A stretch of DNA of 64,000 bases from Calothrix sp. CSU_2_0 (GTDB lineage: Bacteria; Cyanobacteriota; Cyanobacteriia; Cyanobacteriales; Nostocaceae), in contig JAAUPE010000004.1 in the NCBI GenBank assembly GCA_012034595.1, forward strand, positions 19,766 to 83,765, written 5' to 3'. The notes beneath the pieces were generated by a model. It saw only the letters and a program-made list of their open reading frames with translations, made no database searches and was not told where the DNA came from. Below are positions 9,300 to 18,308 of this stretch, piece by piece. The position numbers and the translations under genes are program-made. Position 1 is the stretch's first letter; every line of letters begins with the position of its first letter.

Positions 9300-9740
9300 T
9301 TACCGTCGATTTAACTCTTGCAACCACACATCTAAATCTCTCAATCTTTGATTTGTCACCCTTGCATAGCAACTGATTCGTGTTGGTGGTTCCAGACTTC
9401 CCCCTTCATACATTCCACCTTCAAACCCACAGGAAGTATCTCGATATTTAACCCAGTTTTCTTGAGAGGCAATTAAACGTTTTTTTTGAGCTAAACTTAA
9501 TTTCGTCTGCATTTGTTTATACACACTAATTAACTTTTTGTCCGCTTCTCTGTACGCACTTCTCCCGCACTCAATCATATCTCGTGTTGTTTGCGGGTCT
9601 TTACAATTAGGTGGTGGCAGAGTTTGTGAGATTTTGTTGGGATAATTTTTTGTAATCTTTTGTGCCAAGCTAGGTGTAATATTAGCCCCCAACAATAATC
9701 CGGTTAGTAATAATAAGGTTACTTGCAAGTGTAATTTCAT
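9300..9740 (-). CDS. secreted LprI/DUF1311-family protein
   Basis: The 146-aa protein has an N-terminal signal peptide (hydrophobic LLLLTGLLLGANI, probable cleavage after SLA near residue 26). The mature part carries the LprI pattern: a Cys in PPNCKD, a second in IECGRSAYREADKKL, the helix LSLAQKKRLIASQENWVKYRDTSC and a final Cys in RISCYARVTNQRLRDL. Four cysteines probably form two disulphides in the periplasm. In mycobacteria a family member inhibits lysozyme, but most members are uncharacterised. A good SD (AAGGTGAGG) precedes ATG 9740. It is transcribed alone. Confidence 0.8.
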   Translation of the reverse strand: MKLHLQVTLLLLTGLLLGANITPSLAQKITKNYPNKISQTLPPPNCKDPQTTRDMIECGRSAYREADKKLISVYKQMQTKLSLAQKKRLIASQENWVKYRDTSCGFEGGMYEGGSLEPPTRISCYARVTNQRLRDLDVWLQELNRR

Positions 9741-10138
9741 TCTTATTCCTCACCTTGACAGTGCGATCGCTTTACGTATCACAATCGTAATCACTAATTC
9801 CTCATGATTATTAATGATAGCAGCGTTGGTTTAATCACCTTAAATACTTAATACAAACTAAGCAAAAATTATAGTAGTTTAGATATTAAGGCTTTTAAAT
9901 AGATACTTTTATGTGAATAAACCTGAAAATGAAATTAAAAGAGTTAGGATGATATTTTATACATTAATTTGAATTTAGGCTGATTGAGAATAGCAAAAAC
10001 AGAGCCACTTGTTTATAAAAATTTAAGAATTGAACATTAAATAGGATTCAAGACTTACCCAAACTGGGAGCATACGACCCATCATTTACAATTGGGTAAG
10101 ACAGCGTATTATCCTCTAAGATTATACTGAGGCTTTTT
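9741..10138. other. intergenic region, nothing recognised
   Basis: The region between two divergent genes carries one HIP1 site (GCGATCGC near 9763) and otherwise only A/T-rich sequence. It must hold both promoters. Confidence 0.4.
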
Positions 10139-10447
10139 ATGTTACGTGTGACAATTGATGAAATTCAACGCGATCCTTCAAAGTATCTGCGTCAAGTGGA
10201 GGCAGGTGAAACTTTTGTGATTATTCAAGCAAACAAGGCGATCGCTGAACTTAGACCGATTTCCAGCAAGAAAGAATTACGACCTTTTGGTTTGTGTGCA
10301 GGCAAGTTTACTGTTCCAGATGATTTTGATGCTCCTTTGCCAGAGGATATTCTCAGTGCAGCTGCAGACCCACACACTTCAGGAGAACTCATGTTTGACC
10401 AAAAATTTGGGATACAAGCCCCGTCTTTCAACGATACGAATTATTAG
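10139..10447 (+). pseudogene. Phd/YefM-type antitoxin with a replaced C-terminus, next to a BrnT toxin tail
   Basis: Residues 1-70 are a clear Phd-type antitoxin: MLRVTIDEIQRDPSKYLRQV, then IIQANKAIAELRPI and the family tail FTVPDDFDAPLPEDIL. The remaining 30 residues do not belong to the family. About 10420-10475, in another frame, encode STIRIISARKVTRSERF, the C-terminal signature of BrnT ribonuclease toxins. The locus thus joins the start of one toxin-antitoxin operon to the end of another, with everything between deleted. No functional toxin is present. The antitoxin N-domain could still bind DNA, but this is best treated as debris. Confidence 0.65.
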
Positions 10448-10619
10448 TGCGCGAAAAGTAACCCGCTCAGAAAGATTTGGATTGACGCATACCTATCACC
10501 TGCGATCGCAAGCTGGTAAATTCATTGGAATCCCTTTGTACGCGAAGCGTTGCCGAAGTCTAGCAAGAATTGTCGTACCTTAGTCGAGGAGTATTAACCA
10601 TGATTCCCCTATCTCCTTT

Positions 10620-11387
<768 letters not shown>

Positions 11388-11566
11388 TCAAGATTCCTCA
11401 CAATTTTTAATTCACGCGCAAATTTATCTTACAGGTTAATGGGAATTGCGTAGCTCGCAAACCATCGGGTATTACGAATTAAAAATTTCCCTTTTTCTTT
11501 CCCATTTTCTGCTTTTGCCCAACTAAGATTAGAGACGAACTATAACCATAGATAAATCGGTGCTAT

Positions 11567-11884
11567 ATGGCTACGAAAAAGCAATTTAATAGTTTTGAAG
11601 AAATGCTTGCTAATTCAGATGTGCCCGTATTGGTTGATTTTTACGCTGATTGGTGCGGACCTTGTAAGATTATGAGTCAGGTTTTAGAACAGGTCAATGC
11701 TCAACTCCAAGGTCGGATGCAGGTTGCCAAAATTGATACTGAAAAGTATCCCCAATTAGCAACCCAATATCAAATTTATGCATTACCAACACTGATTTTA
11801 TTTAAACAGGGTCAGCCTGTAGATAAAATTGAGGGTGTAATGCAAGCACCCGATTTAGTCCGACATTTGGAAGCCAAACTTTAA
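11567..11884 (+). CDS. thioredoxin, y-type (TrxQ-like)
   Basis: The 105-aa single-domain thioredoxin has the active site WCGPC (Cys30, Cys33), the preceding VLVDFYADW strand and the cis-proline in YALPTLILF. The N-terminal KKQFNSFEEMLANS and YQIYALPT resemble the cyanobacterial TrxQ/y-type group rather than m- or x-type. It would reduce disulphides in target proteins, probably antioxidant enzymes. Start 11567 is the only sensible ATG. It is divergent from fabG. Confidence 0.88.
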   Translation: MATKKQFNSFEEMLANSDVPVLVDFYADWCGPCKIMSQVLEQVNAQLQGRMQVAKIDTEKYPQLATQYQIYALPTLILFKQGQPVDKIEGVMQAPDLVRHLEAKL

Positions 11885-12033
11885 AACTTCAATTTGTATA
11901 TTTATAGGGGAGAGGGGCATTAGATACTTAATTCGGATCGAAATAATGATGCCTTTAAAGCCTCTCTCCTTGGAGGTCAAGTTAAGAGTACCTCACATAG
12001 TACTTTTAACCAATCGTTAACTCAATATCACAT

Positions 12034-12068
12034 GCGATATACCTTTGGCTTTAAGCTTTGTTTATCGC
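12034..12068 (+). repeat. 35-bp palindromic repeat, copy 2
   Basis: GCGATATACC at the left and TTTATCGC at the right flank TTAAGCTT. It has the same length and plan as the copies at 5896 and 13323. Confidence 0.7.
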
Positions 12069-12135
12069 AACACTATTGTAGGGTGGATTTGTTCTACTTC
12101 TAAAGGTAAATTTTTTGACTGAAAACGTTAAATTG

Positions 12136-12645
12136 CTAAGGATTGCGTAAATATGATTTTTGTATGGCATTGTTCTCAATCTGAGTACGAAAATGTTCCA
12201 TCATTTCGAGAATCTCATCATGCAACTGTTGATATTCTTCACGATCGAGTAATAAATATTCACCATGAGCAATTCCATTTCTGCGCTTCAGCAATTGTTC
12301 ATTAATAATGACCTCTTTCGTTTTATAAAAAGAGTAGTCTAAACCCAGGATACAGACAATCTCTCGCAAAATATCGGAAGATAAATTAGAACCTGTTGAA
12401 ATTACATCTTCAAAAGGAAGTGAAGTTTTTTGACTTGCCTGAGTCAGCATGAAATTAGCAACTTCTGTAAATATTGTTGCCTTATTGGTTTCGCTTGCCT
12501 CTTTGAGCTTAAATTTCATTGCCACAGCCACAAAATTTATAGCCAATTCATCATAGGTTAATTTTTGTCTGGAAACGAATTCCAAATAACTAGTTGCAAC
12601 AGTTTTGATATATCCTTCCCATAGTTGATAACCTTTGTAAACCGT
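12136..12645 (-). pseudogene. MAE_28990-like HEPN gene, 5' end deleted
   Basis: The frame encodes a HEPN-type protein. It runs from LWEGYIKTVATSYLEF through LTYDELAINF to a C-terminal RRNGIAHGEYLLLDREE (RxxxxH-like motif) and ends at 12136. Homologues have about 50-60 further residues before the WEG motif, and these are missing. Upstream in this frame the sequence is out-of-frame DUF262 DNA. HEPN proteins of this type are often RNases linked to DUF262 proteins in defence or toxin systems. It has no start codon of its own. Confidence 0.65.
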
Positions 12646-12910
12646 CAACAACATCCCAAATACCATCTTCCCGTTGAGACACAAAGATAGGTGGGATGGG
12701 TATACCTAATAGAATAGATTCAATTAATTTGGTTTTCTGATAATCAGACCAACGAAAAAATCTTTGAAATTCTGGATGAATTTCGATTTCTTGTTGCTGA
12801 TATAAACTAATCCATTCACCAATGGATGTTGAGTAGCGATCGGAGCGAATTTCCTGCCTTTTTTGGTCAATTTCAGATTGGAGTGTATCTAGTTTTTCTC
12901 CGATATTCAT
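12590..12910 (-). pseudogene. DUF262 (GmrSD/ParB-like) N-terminal fragment
   Basis: From ATG 12910 (MNIGEKLDTLQSEI; ATG 12925 also possible) about 95 residues are a DUF262 N-terminus: YSTSIGEWISLYQQQEI, HPEFQRFFRW, ESILLGIPIPPIFV and DVVDGLQRLST. Active DUF262 proteins are nucleotide-dependent nucleases of about 400 residues or more. Here the frame ends ten residues after QRLST, where it runs into the HEPN gene in a different frame. One deletion of roughly a kilobase explains both fragments. Confidence 0.7.
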
Positions 12911-13050
12911 AACTATCGCTTCCAATATGTCTAGTAGTAAAAATAATGACTAAGTATGTTGATTGAATTGACAACATACCTTCTATTGTAGCGATCGCAT
13001 GTTTGATAGAGACGCTTTGTAAAACATCTCTATCAACTTGGATTAGTTTC

Positions 13051-13260
13051 TTACAATTGCAGCAAACTTTCGACTTCCTGCAATTTTGCCCTAGCAATAT
13101 CTAAACCAGGAGATAATTCCAGCGCTTCGGTGTAATATGCGATCGCTTCTTCTAACTTACCCTGTCGCTGCAAAATTTCACCCAAAACCGCATAATACTT
13201 GCCATTTTGCGAATCTAATCCGAGCGAATTTAAATTGCAATTATCTAATCTCAGTGTTCC
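13051..13260 (-). pseudogene. TPR-repeat gene fragment (C-terminal)
   Basis: The minus strand encodes NGKYYAVLGEILQRQGKLEE followed by AIAYYTEALELSPG and a last helix ending LLQL, one and a half tetratricopeptide repeats, and stops at 13051. No start codon or further repeats can be followed past about 13260. It is the tail of a larger TPR protein. Confidence 0.6.
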
Positions 13261-13322
13261 CTTTTCGTGAAACTTAATTACATCTTCCCGATTTTTTCAT
13301 CCAACTCATACCATCTTTGTAA

Positions 13323-13357
13323 GCGATACGCCTTTGGTGTTAAGCTCCGCTTATCGC
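13323..13357 (+). repeat. 35-bp palindromic repeat, copy 3
   Basis: GCGATACGCC at the left, TTAAGCTCC in the middle and GCTTATCGC at the right. Its length equals that of the other copies. Confidence 0.7.
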
Positions 13358-13523
13358 AACCTTATTTAAACTTAAAGCCAGAAAAGTATCGCGATAAATT
13401 ACTACCTAAATTTTCTGAATTGGATAATACTAATCATCGAGAATTACCAGCTATATAAATAATTTTATGGATATCTAGTTTAATGCCTTTATATAAAAAA
13501 TATTCTGCTTATCTATTTACAAA

Positions 13524-14231
13524 TTAATATCTATAATCATCTCTTTTTCTTCGTCTATTACCTGTCGAGCGACGACGAGGTTTGTCGTTTTCATCGTTGT
13601 CGAGACGACTGCTTACTTCCGTGAAAAAATCGCGACGCAAAATTGGATAGTCACTTACCCATAAATCACGACTAGGAATATAAATATCACTGATTTCTTC
13701 AATAGTACTCAGGTCTCCACGATTTGACATTACCAATAATTCTGCCCATTGACCCGATGAAATTGCTTTATATGCAACCCTTAGTGGTGCTTGAAATTCG
13801 GCTATGAATCCTGTGTCATCACCAATTTCTAAATTGATTCGTTTTTCGCGGTTTTCAACAATTACTAAATCACCTTTATTATTAACTGTTTCCTGCTTAC
13901 CAATTAATTCTTCGGTAATCCAGAAATCTAATATACGACCGCGAAAAAAACCACTATATTTGTAGCGACGACATTTAAGGTTTCGCTGGCTAGCTTGAAA
14001 TACTGGACCCCATAACCAATAAAATGCACCAATTATTCCAACGATAAAAACCACAGGAAAATCGACTTTAAAAAATACTTTAACGAGTAAAATTATCGCA
14101 GCACTCACAACAGAAATTAGTAACCGTTGTAAAAAATTTGAGAATTTACCCCAATAGTATTTATATTGAGGACCTGTGGCAATCAGTGGAATAAGTTGTT
14201 CAAATTTTTCGCGGGTTAGTGGAACAAGCAT
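13524..14231 (-). CDS. conserved cyanobacterial membrane protein
   Basis: I place the start at ATG 14231 (MLVPLTREKFEQLIPL), giving 235 aa. A longer frame upstream is only translated heptamer repeat. Two membrane segments lie at about residues 37-56 and 60-78. A soluble domain follows, and a very basic tail (RRRSTGNRRRKRDD) ends the protein. The opening TREKFEQLIPLIATGPQYKYYWG matches what I recall as a conserved cyanobacterial protein of unknown function. The soluble part is probably cytoplasmic, given the basic tail. The gene stands alone. Confidence 0.75.
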   Translation of the reverse strand: MLVPLTREKFEQLIPLIATGPQYKYYWGKFSNFLQRLLISVVSAAIILLVKVFFKVDFPVVFIVGIIGAFYWLWGPVFQASQRNLKCRRYKYSGFFRGRILDFWITEELIGKQETVNNKGDLVIVENREKRINLEIGDDTGFIAEFQAPLRVAYKAISSGQWAELLVMSNRGDLSTIEEISDIYIPSRDLWVSDYPILRRDFFTEVSSRLDNDENDKPRRRSTGNRRRKRDDYRY

Positions 14232-14293
14232 AAAGACGATTTTAGATTTTAGATTTTGGATTTTCGTAGAGACGTTCCGGTGGAACGTCTTTA

Positions 14294-14396
14294 TTAAAAT
14301 ATATTGGATTGTGGATTGTGGATTGTGGATTTTAGATTTTGGATTTTGGATTTTGGATTTTGGATTGTGGATTTTGGATTGTGGATTTTGGATTAG
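14294..14396. repeat. seven-base tandem repeats (TTTGGAT / TGTGGAT)
   Basis: About fourteen copies of a heptamer alternate between TTTGGAT and TGTGGAT directly upstream of the membrane-protein gene. Shorter runs occur near 44465 and 61720. It is an STRR cluster of the type common in Nostocales. Confidence 0.85.
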
Positions 14397-14493
14397 GGAA
14401 AACATTTCTATGGGTATTAAAATTGCTAACTACCCCATCCCCACAGAGTTATTTTGCCTTCCCTAATTTACCTTTCCTCTAATTCCCTACTCC

Positions 14494-15330
14494 CTATAAT
14501 ATTTTTTCTAATCCATATACTAACGACTTTAACTGCTGAACTTTGCGAATTGCCAGTAAAACACCTGGCATATAACAAGCGCGATCGCTTGTGTCGTGAC
14601 GCAAAGTATAAATTTGACCTGCTGCCCCAAATATTACCTCTTGATGAGCAATTAATCCTGGGAGCCTAATACTATGTATTCTAATCCCTTCTCCCGCTTC
14701 GCTACCTCTTGCACCTTTGATTTTCTCTTCTTCTTGTACTTGGGGTGGGTTAAAAGTTTTACCCATTTCCGCGAGTAATTGTGCGGTTTGAATCGCTGTA
14801 CCACTGGGAGCATCAGCTTTTTGGTTGTGGTGGAGTTCAATAATTTCCACATGGTCAAAGTATTGCGATGCTGCTACTGCTGCTTGTTGTAATAACACCA
14901 TCCCAATCGAGAAGTTGGGAATGATTAAACAACCTGTGCTGGCTTTTTCGGCAAAGTCGGCTAAATCTTGTAACTTTTCTGGACTCAAACCCGTTGTACC
15001 CACCACCGGACGAATCCCATATGCGATCGCACTCCGCACGTTATCATAAACCCCACTGGGATGGGTAAAGTCTACCATCACCCCTGGTTGCATTTGCCTC
15101 TCCCCTGCCACATACCCCAACATCGGTTCGAGTTGGTTGGTAATTGGTACTTCTAAGGGTTCGCTTAAACCTGCTAATTCCCCCGCATCTTTCCCTTGAT
15201 GTTCGGAACTGGTATCTAAAGCACCCATCAATACCATATCGGATGCTTGCGCTACAGCTTTCACTACCTCACGCCCCATTTTACCCGCCGCACCATTAAT
15301 AATTACCGGAATTGCACTTTGATTGGACAT
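14494..15330 (-). CDS. dapB: 4-hydroxy-tetrahydrodipicolinate reductase
   Basis: The 278-aa enzyme reduces the dihydrodipicolinate precursor with NAD(P)H in lysine and diaminopimelate synthesis. It has the N-terminal Rossmann motif [20 protein letters not shown], the catalytic HH pair in IIELHHNQK and the substrate loop KADAPSGTA, then a C-terminal [14 protein letters not shown]. Length and motifs are complete. The start ATG 15330 begins [17 protein letters not shown], as in other cyanobacteria. It is transcribed alone. Confidence 0.95.
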   Translation of the reverse strand: MSNQSAIPVIINGAAGKMGREVVKAVAQASDMVLMGALDTSSEHQGKDAGELAGLSEPLEVPITNQLEPMLGYVAGERQMQPGVMVDFTHPSGVYDNVRSAIAYGIRPVVGTTGLSPEKLQDLADFAEKASTGCLIIPNFSIGMVLLQQAAVAASQYFDHVEIIELHHNQKADAPSGTAIQTAQLLAEMGKTFNPPQVQEEEKIKGARGSEAGEGIRIHSIRLPGLIAHQEVIFGAAGQIYTLRHDTSDRACYMPGVLLAIRKVQQLKSLVYGLEKIL

Positions 15331-15533
15331 TTTTCTAAAATCTGTTTTGAGCTAACAAAGGAATTTTAAAGGACTTTGGGATTGTCTAATTTGAGATTTT
15401 GAATTTAGGACTAATTCTAGCGCTATGATATCTTTCTTGCGATATGCCTCCGAGATTAAGCTCGCGAAACTTTGCTACTCTTAATGCATCCCACAGCAAG
15501 ATTTCGCTGCTTACCGCTTGCGAATATTCTAAA

Positions 15534-15546
15534 AATGATTATCATT
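15534..15546. promoter_or_regulatory. Zur/Fur-type box before the COG0523 gene
   Basis: AATGATTATCATT is a perfect 6-1-6 inverted repeat, identical to the core of Fur-family operators, and lies 7 bp before the ATG. COG0523 (CobW-like) genes are commonly repressed by Zur under zinc sufficiency. Whether Zur or Fur binds here cannot be told from sequence. Confidence 0.65.
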
Positions 15547-15553
15547 AAATATT

Positions 15554-16327
15554 ATGACTATACCTATTATCACTGTTGTTGCGGGTTTGGCTGGTTGCGG
15601 TAAAACCACTTGGATTTCCCAGCAAATTAGTCACGCTAACGCAGGCAATATATTATACTTTAGTCCTGGTACTGGTAATCTGCCGATTGACCAAGCACGT
15701 CTTGCGGCTGATTTTCCCCATATTCAGGTTTTTAAAGATGGGCAAGAAATTGAATTTATCCAGCAGATGATATTAGCAAATGCTGTTTTTATTGAACTGG
15801 GTGCATATTTAGAATTAGATGCAGTCGAGCAAATTCTTGATGATTTACCTTATCAAAAAGTCGCTGTTATTTCACCACAAGAAAAAATCTCGGAATATCA
15901 AATTTGGGCGCAGGACATAGTTCGAGGTGCAATGATTAATACTAATATCAATCCTACAAAACTATGGCGTGTGCCAACCCAAGGACAAGTAATAGATGAA
16001 GAAAGTTTGAGGGAATTTTGGTATGAATTAACTCAAGGTGCTTACGGTCAAGTAATTCGTGCCAAAGGTATATTTGATGTGGCTGATGGTAGACAAATTT
16101 ATGGTGATTTTGTTGCGGGAGTTCCATCAGTTGATTTTCTGGAATTAGACTTACCTCGTCATCTCGAAGGTAGACCCCAAAGATTCAGTGGAATCGAAGT
16201 TTTGGGGGAAGATTTGGATGAAGTTGTTATGCGACAAACTTTAGTCGATTGTTGTTTGTTAGATGCTGCAATTGGTCAATATCAACAACAGGTAAAACAG
16301 ATTTTATTAGAGGGTTCAGTAGAGTGA
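15554..16327 (+). CDS. CobW/COG0523-family GTP-binding protein
   Basis: The 257-aa protein opens with a P-loop GLAGCGKTTW (residues 11-20). The usual COG0523 metal motif CxCC after the first strand is absent, and the Walker B region is atypical (FIELGAYLELD). The C-terminal part resembles the CobW_C domain (GIFDVADGRQIYGDF). Members act as metal chaperones or insertases, most often for zinc or cobalt. The operator at 15534 and the overlap (GTGA) with the next gene point to a metal-regulated operon of three genes. The missing CxCC makes metal delivery uncertain. Confidence 0.7.
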   Translation: MTIPIITVVAGLAGCGKTTWISQQISHANAGNILYFSPGTGNLPIDQARLAADFPHIQVFKDGQEIEFIQQMILANAVFIELGAYLELDAVEQILDDLPYQKVAVISPQEKISEYQIWAQDIVRGAMINTNINPTKLWRVPTQGQVIDEESLREFWYELTQGAYGQVIRAKGIFDVADGRQIYGDFVAGVPSVDFLELDLPRHLEGRPQRFSGIEVLGEDLDEVVMRQTLVDCCLLDAAIGQYQQQVKQILLEGSVE

Positions 16328-17136
16328 AAATAGCAGTAATATCATGTATTCATGGTAATTATCCAGCTTTAGATACAGTTTTATTAGATATAGATAAACA
16401 CAAAGCTGAAAAAATCTATTGTCTTGGTGATTTAGTCGGGTATGGTCCCCATCCTAATGCTGTGATTACCCAAATTCGGGCTTTAGATATTCCCACCTGT
16501 GCGGGATGTTGGGATGAGGATATTGTGGAAGGATTAAATGCCTGTGATTGTAGTTATCCTTCACTTTTAGCAGAAAAAAGAGGTATACAAGCACATGAAT
16601 GGACAAATAACGAAATTCATCCCGAACATCGAGAATATTTAGCGCAATTACCCCAGATTTTCAAACAAGATAATCTAGCATTTGTTCACGGTAGTCCCCA
16701 TAGTAATCACGAGTATTTATTACCTGAACTTGATGCTTTTGTTGCTTTGGAACGGGTAATTTCTACAGAAGCAGATATCTTATTTTGTGGACATACCCAT
16801 GTACCTTATGTGAGAAATTTGGAAGGGGGAAATTTAAAAATAATTGTTAGTGGAGAAGGTCATCAAGAAAAAGATAAAAGCTTTGATGCACCTTTAAAGC
16901 GAATAATTAATGTTGGTTCGGTGGGTGAACCTCGACATGGACGACCGAATGCTACATACGTAATTTACGACACTGAAAGCGAAGAAGTCACTTTGCGGGA
17001 AGTTGAGTACGACTATCAGAAAACCTGTGCGGCAATTATCGAAAAAGGTTTACCATCTATCTTCGCATGGCGTTTGGCACGGGGAATTGAGTTTGCTGAA
17101 CGTGCAGATGATCCCACCCATGTTTGTACTAAATAA
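16324..17136 (+). CDS. calcineurin-like metallophosphoesterase (YfcE/MJ0936 type)
   Basis: The GTG start at 16324 overlaps the upstream stop (GTGA) and gives a 270-aa protein beginning MKIAVISCIHGNYPAL. Metal ligands are present or nearly so: SCIHGN (Asp replaced by Cys in the usual SDxHGN), LGDLVGYGP, AGCWDED in place of GNHD, FVHGSPHS and CGHTHVPY, followed by INVGSVGEPRHGRP. Its overlap with the COG0523 gene makes it part of that operon. It probably hydrolyses a phosphodiester or phosphomonoester with two metal ions; the substrate is unknown. An upstream ATG-type start at 16249 would only add out-of-family sequence. Confidence 0.85.
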   Translation: MKIAVISCIHGNYPALDTVLLDIDKHKAEKIYCLGDLVGYGPHPNAVITQIRALDIPTCAGCWDEDIVEGLNACDCSYPSLLAEKRGIQAHEWTNNEIHPEHREYLAQLPQIFKQDNLAFVHGSPHSNHEYLLPELDAFVALERVISTEADILFCGHTHVPYVRNLEGGNLKIIVSGEGHQEKDKSFDAPLKRIINVGSVGEPRHGRPNATYVIYDTESEEVTLREVEYDYQKTCAAIIEKGLPSIFAWRLARGIEFAERADDPTHVCTK

Positions 17137-17190
17137 AAAGGGAATTTGGCATTGGTAATTGGCAAAGTAGAGCGTATTACGAATTTATTT

Positions 17191-17892
17191 ATGTGGGCAA
17201 TTTTAAGCGGAGTTGAAGGTAATTTGGCAGCTTATAATGCGGTAATTAGTGATATTTACCGTCAAAATCGCAATTTGGAAGCTGTATATATTTTAGGTGA
17301 TGTTGTCGGTGCAACACCGGAATCGGAAGCAGTGGTAGAACGGGTAAGAAACCCACTGCAAGGTGAATTTGAACCTTTGGTATGTAAGGGTTGGTGGGAA
17401 GAACAATGTTTAATTCTCTATGGATTGGGTGTTGTTGGAGAAGCGATCGCACTGTTGGAAAAGTATGGTGGTGATACAGTCAAAACTTTGGCTGAATCGG
17501 TTTCGCGGGATACTTTGCAATGGATACGGGGTTTAGATTTTGGTTTTTTTGAATTGGACTGTTTATTACTTCATGGTTCCCCATTGGGGGTTGAGGAAGA
17601 ATTAACACCAGAAACACCGGCAATTTTAATGTGCGATCGCATTTCTCGAATGCAGGCAAATAATTTGTTTTGCGGACGTTCTGGTTTAGTGTTTAATTAT
17701 CAATTGCAAGCAGCTTCGATTAGTTCCACTGTCACAACTCTTGATACTCCTGCATCGACACAAACCCTCTCTGTCACGAATTTACGCCAAATCATTGGTG
17801 TGGGAAATGTCGGACGTATACCAGGTAGAGCAACTTACACGCTTTACGATCCAAATACTAATAAGGTTGAGTTTCAGCAGTTATCTTATTAA
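17191..17892 (+). CDS. catalytically degenerate metallophosphoesterase paralogue
   Basis: From ATG 17191 (MWAILSGVEGNLAAYN) the 233-aa protein aligns with the gene before it: LGDVVGATP matches LGDLVGYGP, CKGWWEEQ matches the GNHD position, LLHGSPLG is kept, CGRSG replaces the CGHTH motif and IGVGNVGRIPGR matches the C-terminal loop. Most metal ligands (the D-x-H at the start, the GNHD Asn/His and GHTH) are lost, so it is likely an inactive pseudoenzyme, perhaps a partner subunit. A TTG at 17146 would extend the frame by 15 residues with no conserved sequence. Confidence 0.75.
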   Translation: MWAILSGVEGNLAAYNAVISDIYRQNRNLEAVYILGDVVGATPESEAVVERVRNPLQGEFEPLVCKGWWEEQCLILYGLGVVGEAIALLEKYGGDTVKTLAESVSRDTLQWIRGLDFGFFELDCLLLHGSPLGVEEELTPETPAILMCDRISRMQANNLFCGRSGLVFNYQLQAASISSTVTTLDTPASTQTLSVTNLRQIIGVGNVGRIPGRATYTLYDPNTNKVEFQQLSY

Positions 17893-18308
17893 AGATTTAA
17901 GATTTCCAAACTGTGGAATATTTTATTGTAAGTTGGGTGGAAGCGCATTAGAGATATTTGTAATGATATGAGAAATCTACATTTGCGCTGTAACCCAACA
18001 TTTTATGATGATGATTTTAGGGGAATATGTAATCAACCAAAATTTTTAAAACGTGAATTTTAATCATTTGATTTAGATGTTTTTGTGGTTTGAATAATTT
18101 CCGTTTTCCTCATCTCATCTGTTGGGTTACTATGCGAGAAGTAAGCTATACCAACCTACCTCATATCATCTGTTGGGTTACGCACTCGCTGACTCCCAAA
18201 CTACGAAGGATTACTAATTTCAGTGAGTCTTGAAATCCAGGTGAAACAATGATTGTAGAGACAAGATGACTTTATATTTAACATTGGGTATCGCGTTAGT
18301 TTTATCTT
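17893..18308. other. intergenic region with short direct repeats
   Basis: It contains two copies of CATCTGTTGGGTTAC about 50 bp apart and an inverted form (TGTAACCCAACA near 17980). I see no gene. The repeats could be remnants of a small mobile element. Confidence 0.45.

Noticed and set aside
14294..14396. CRISPR array
   Set aside because: The repeats are 7 bp, contiguous and without spacers; no array of 25-37 bp repeats with spacers was seen anywhere in the window.
14232..14405. N-terminal extension of the membrane protein at 13524
   Set aside because: The codons are translated heptamer repeats (NPKSKIQ type), not protein sequence under selection.
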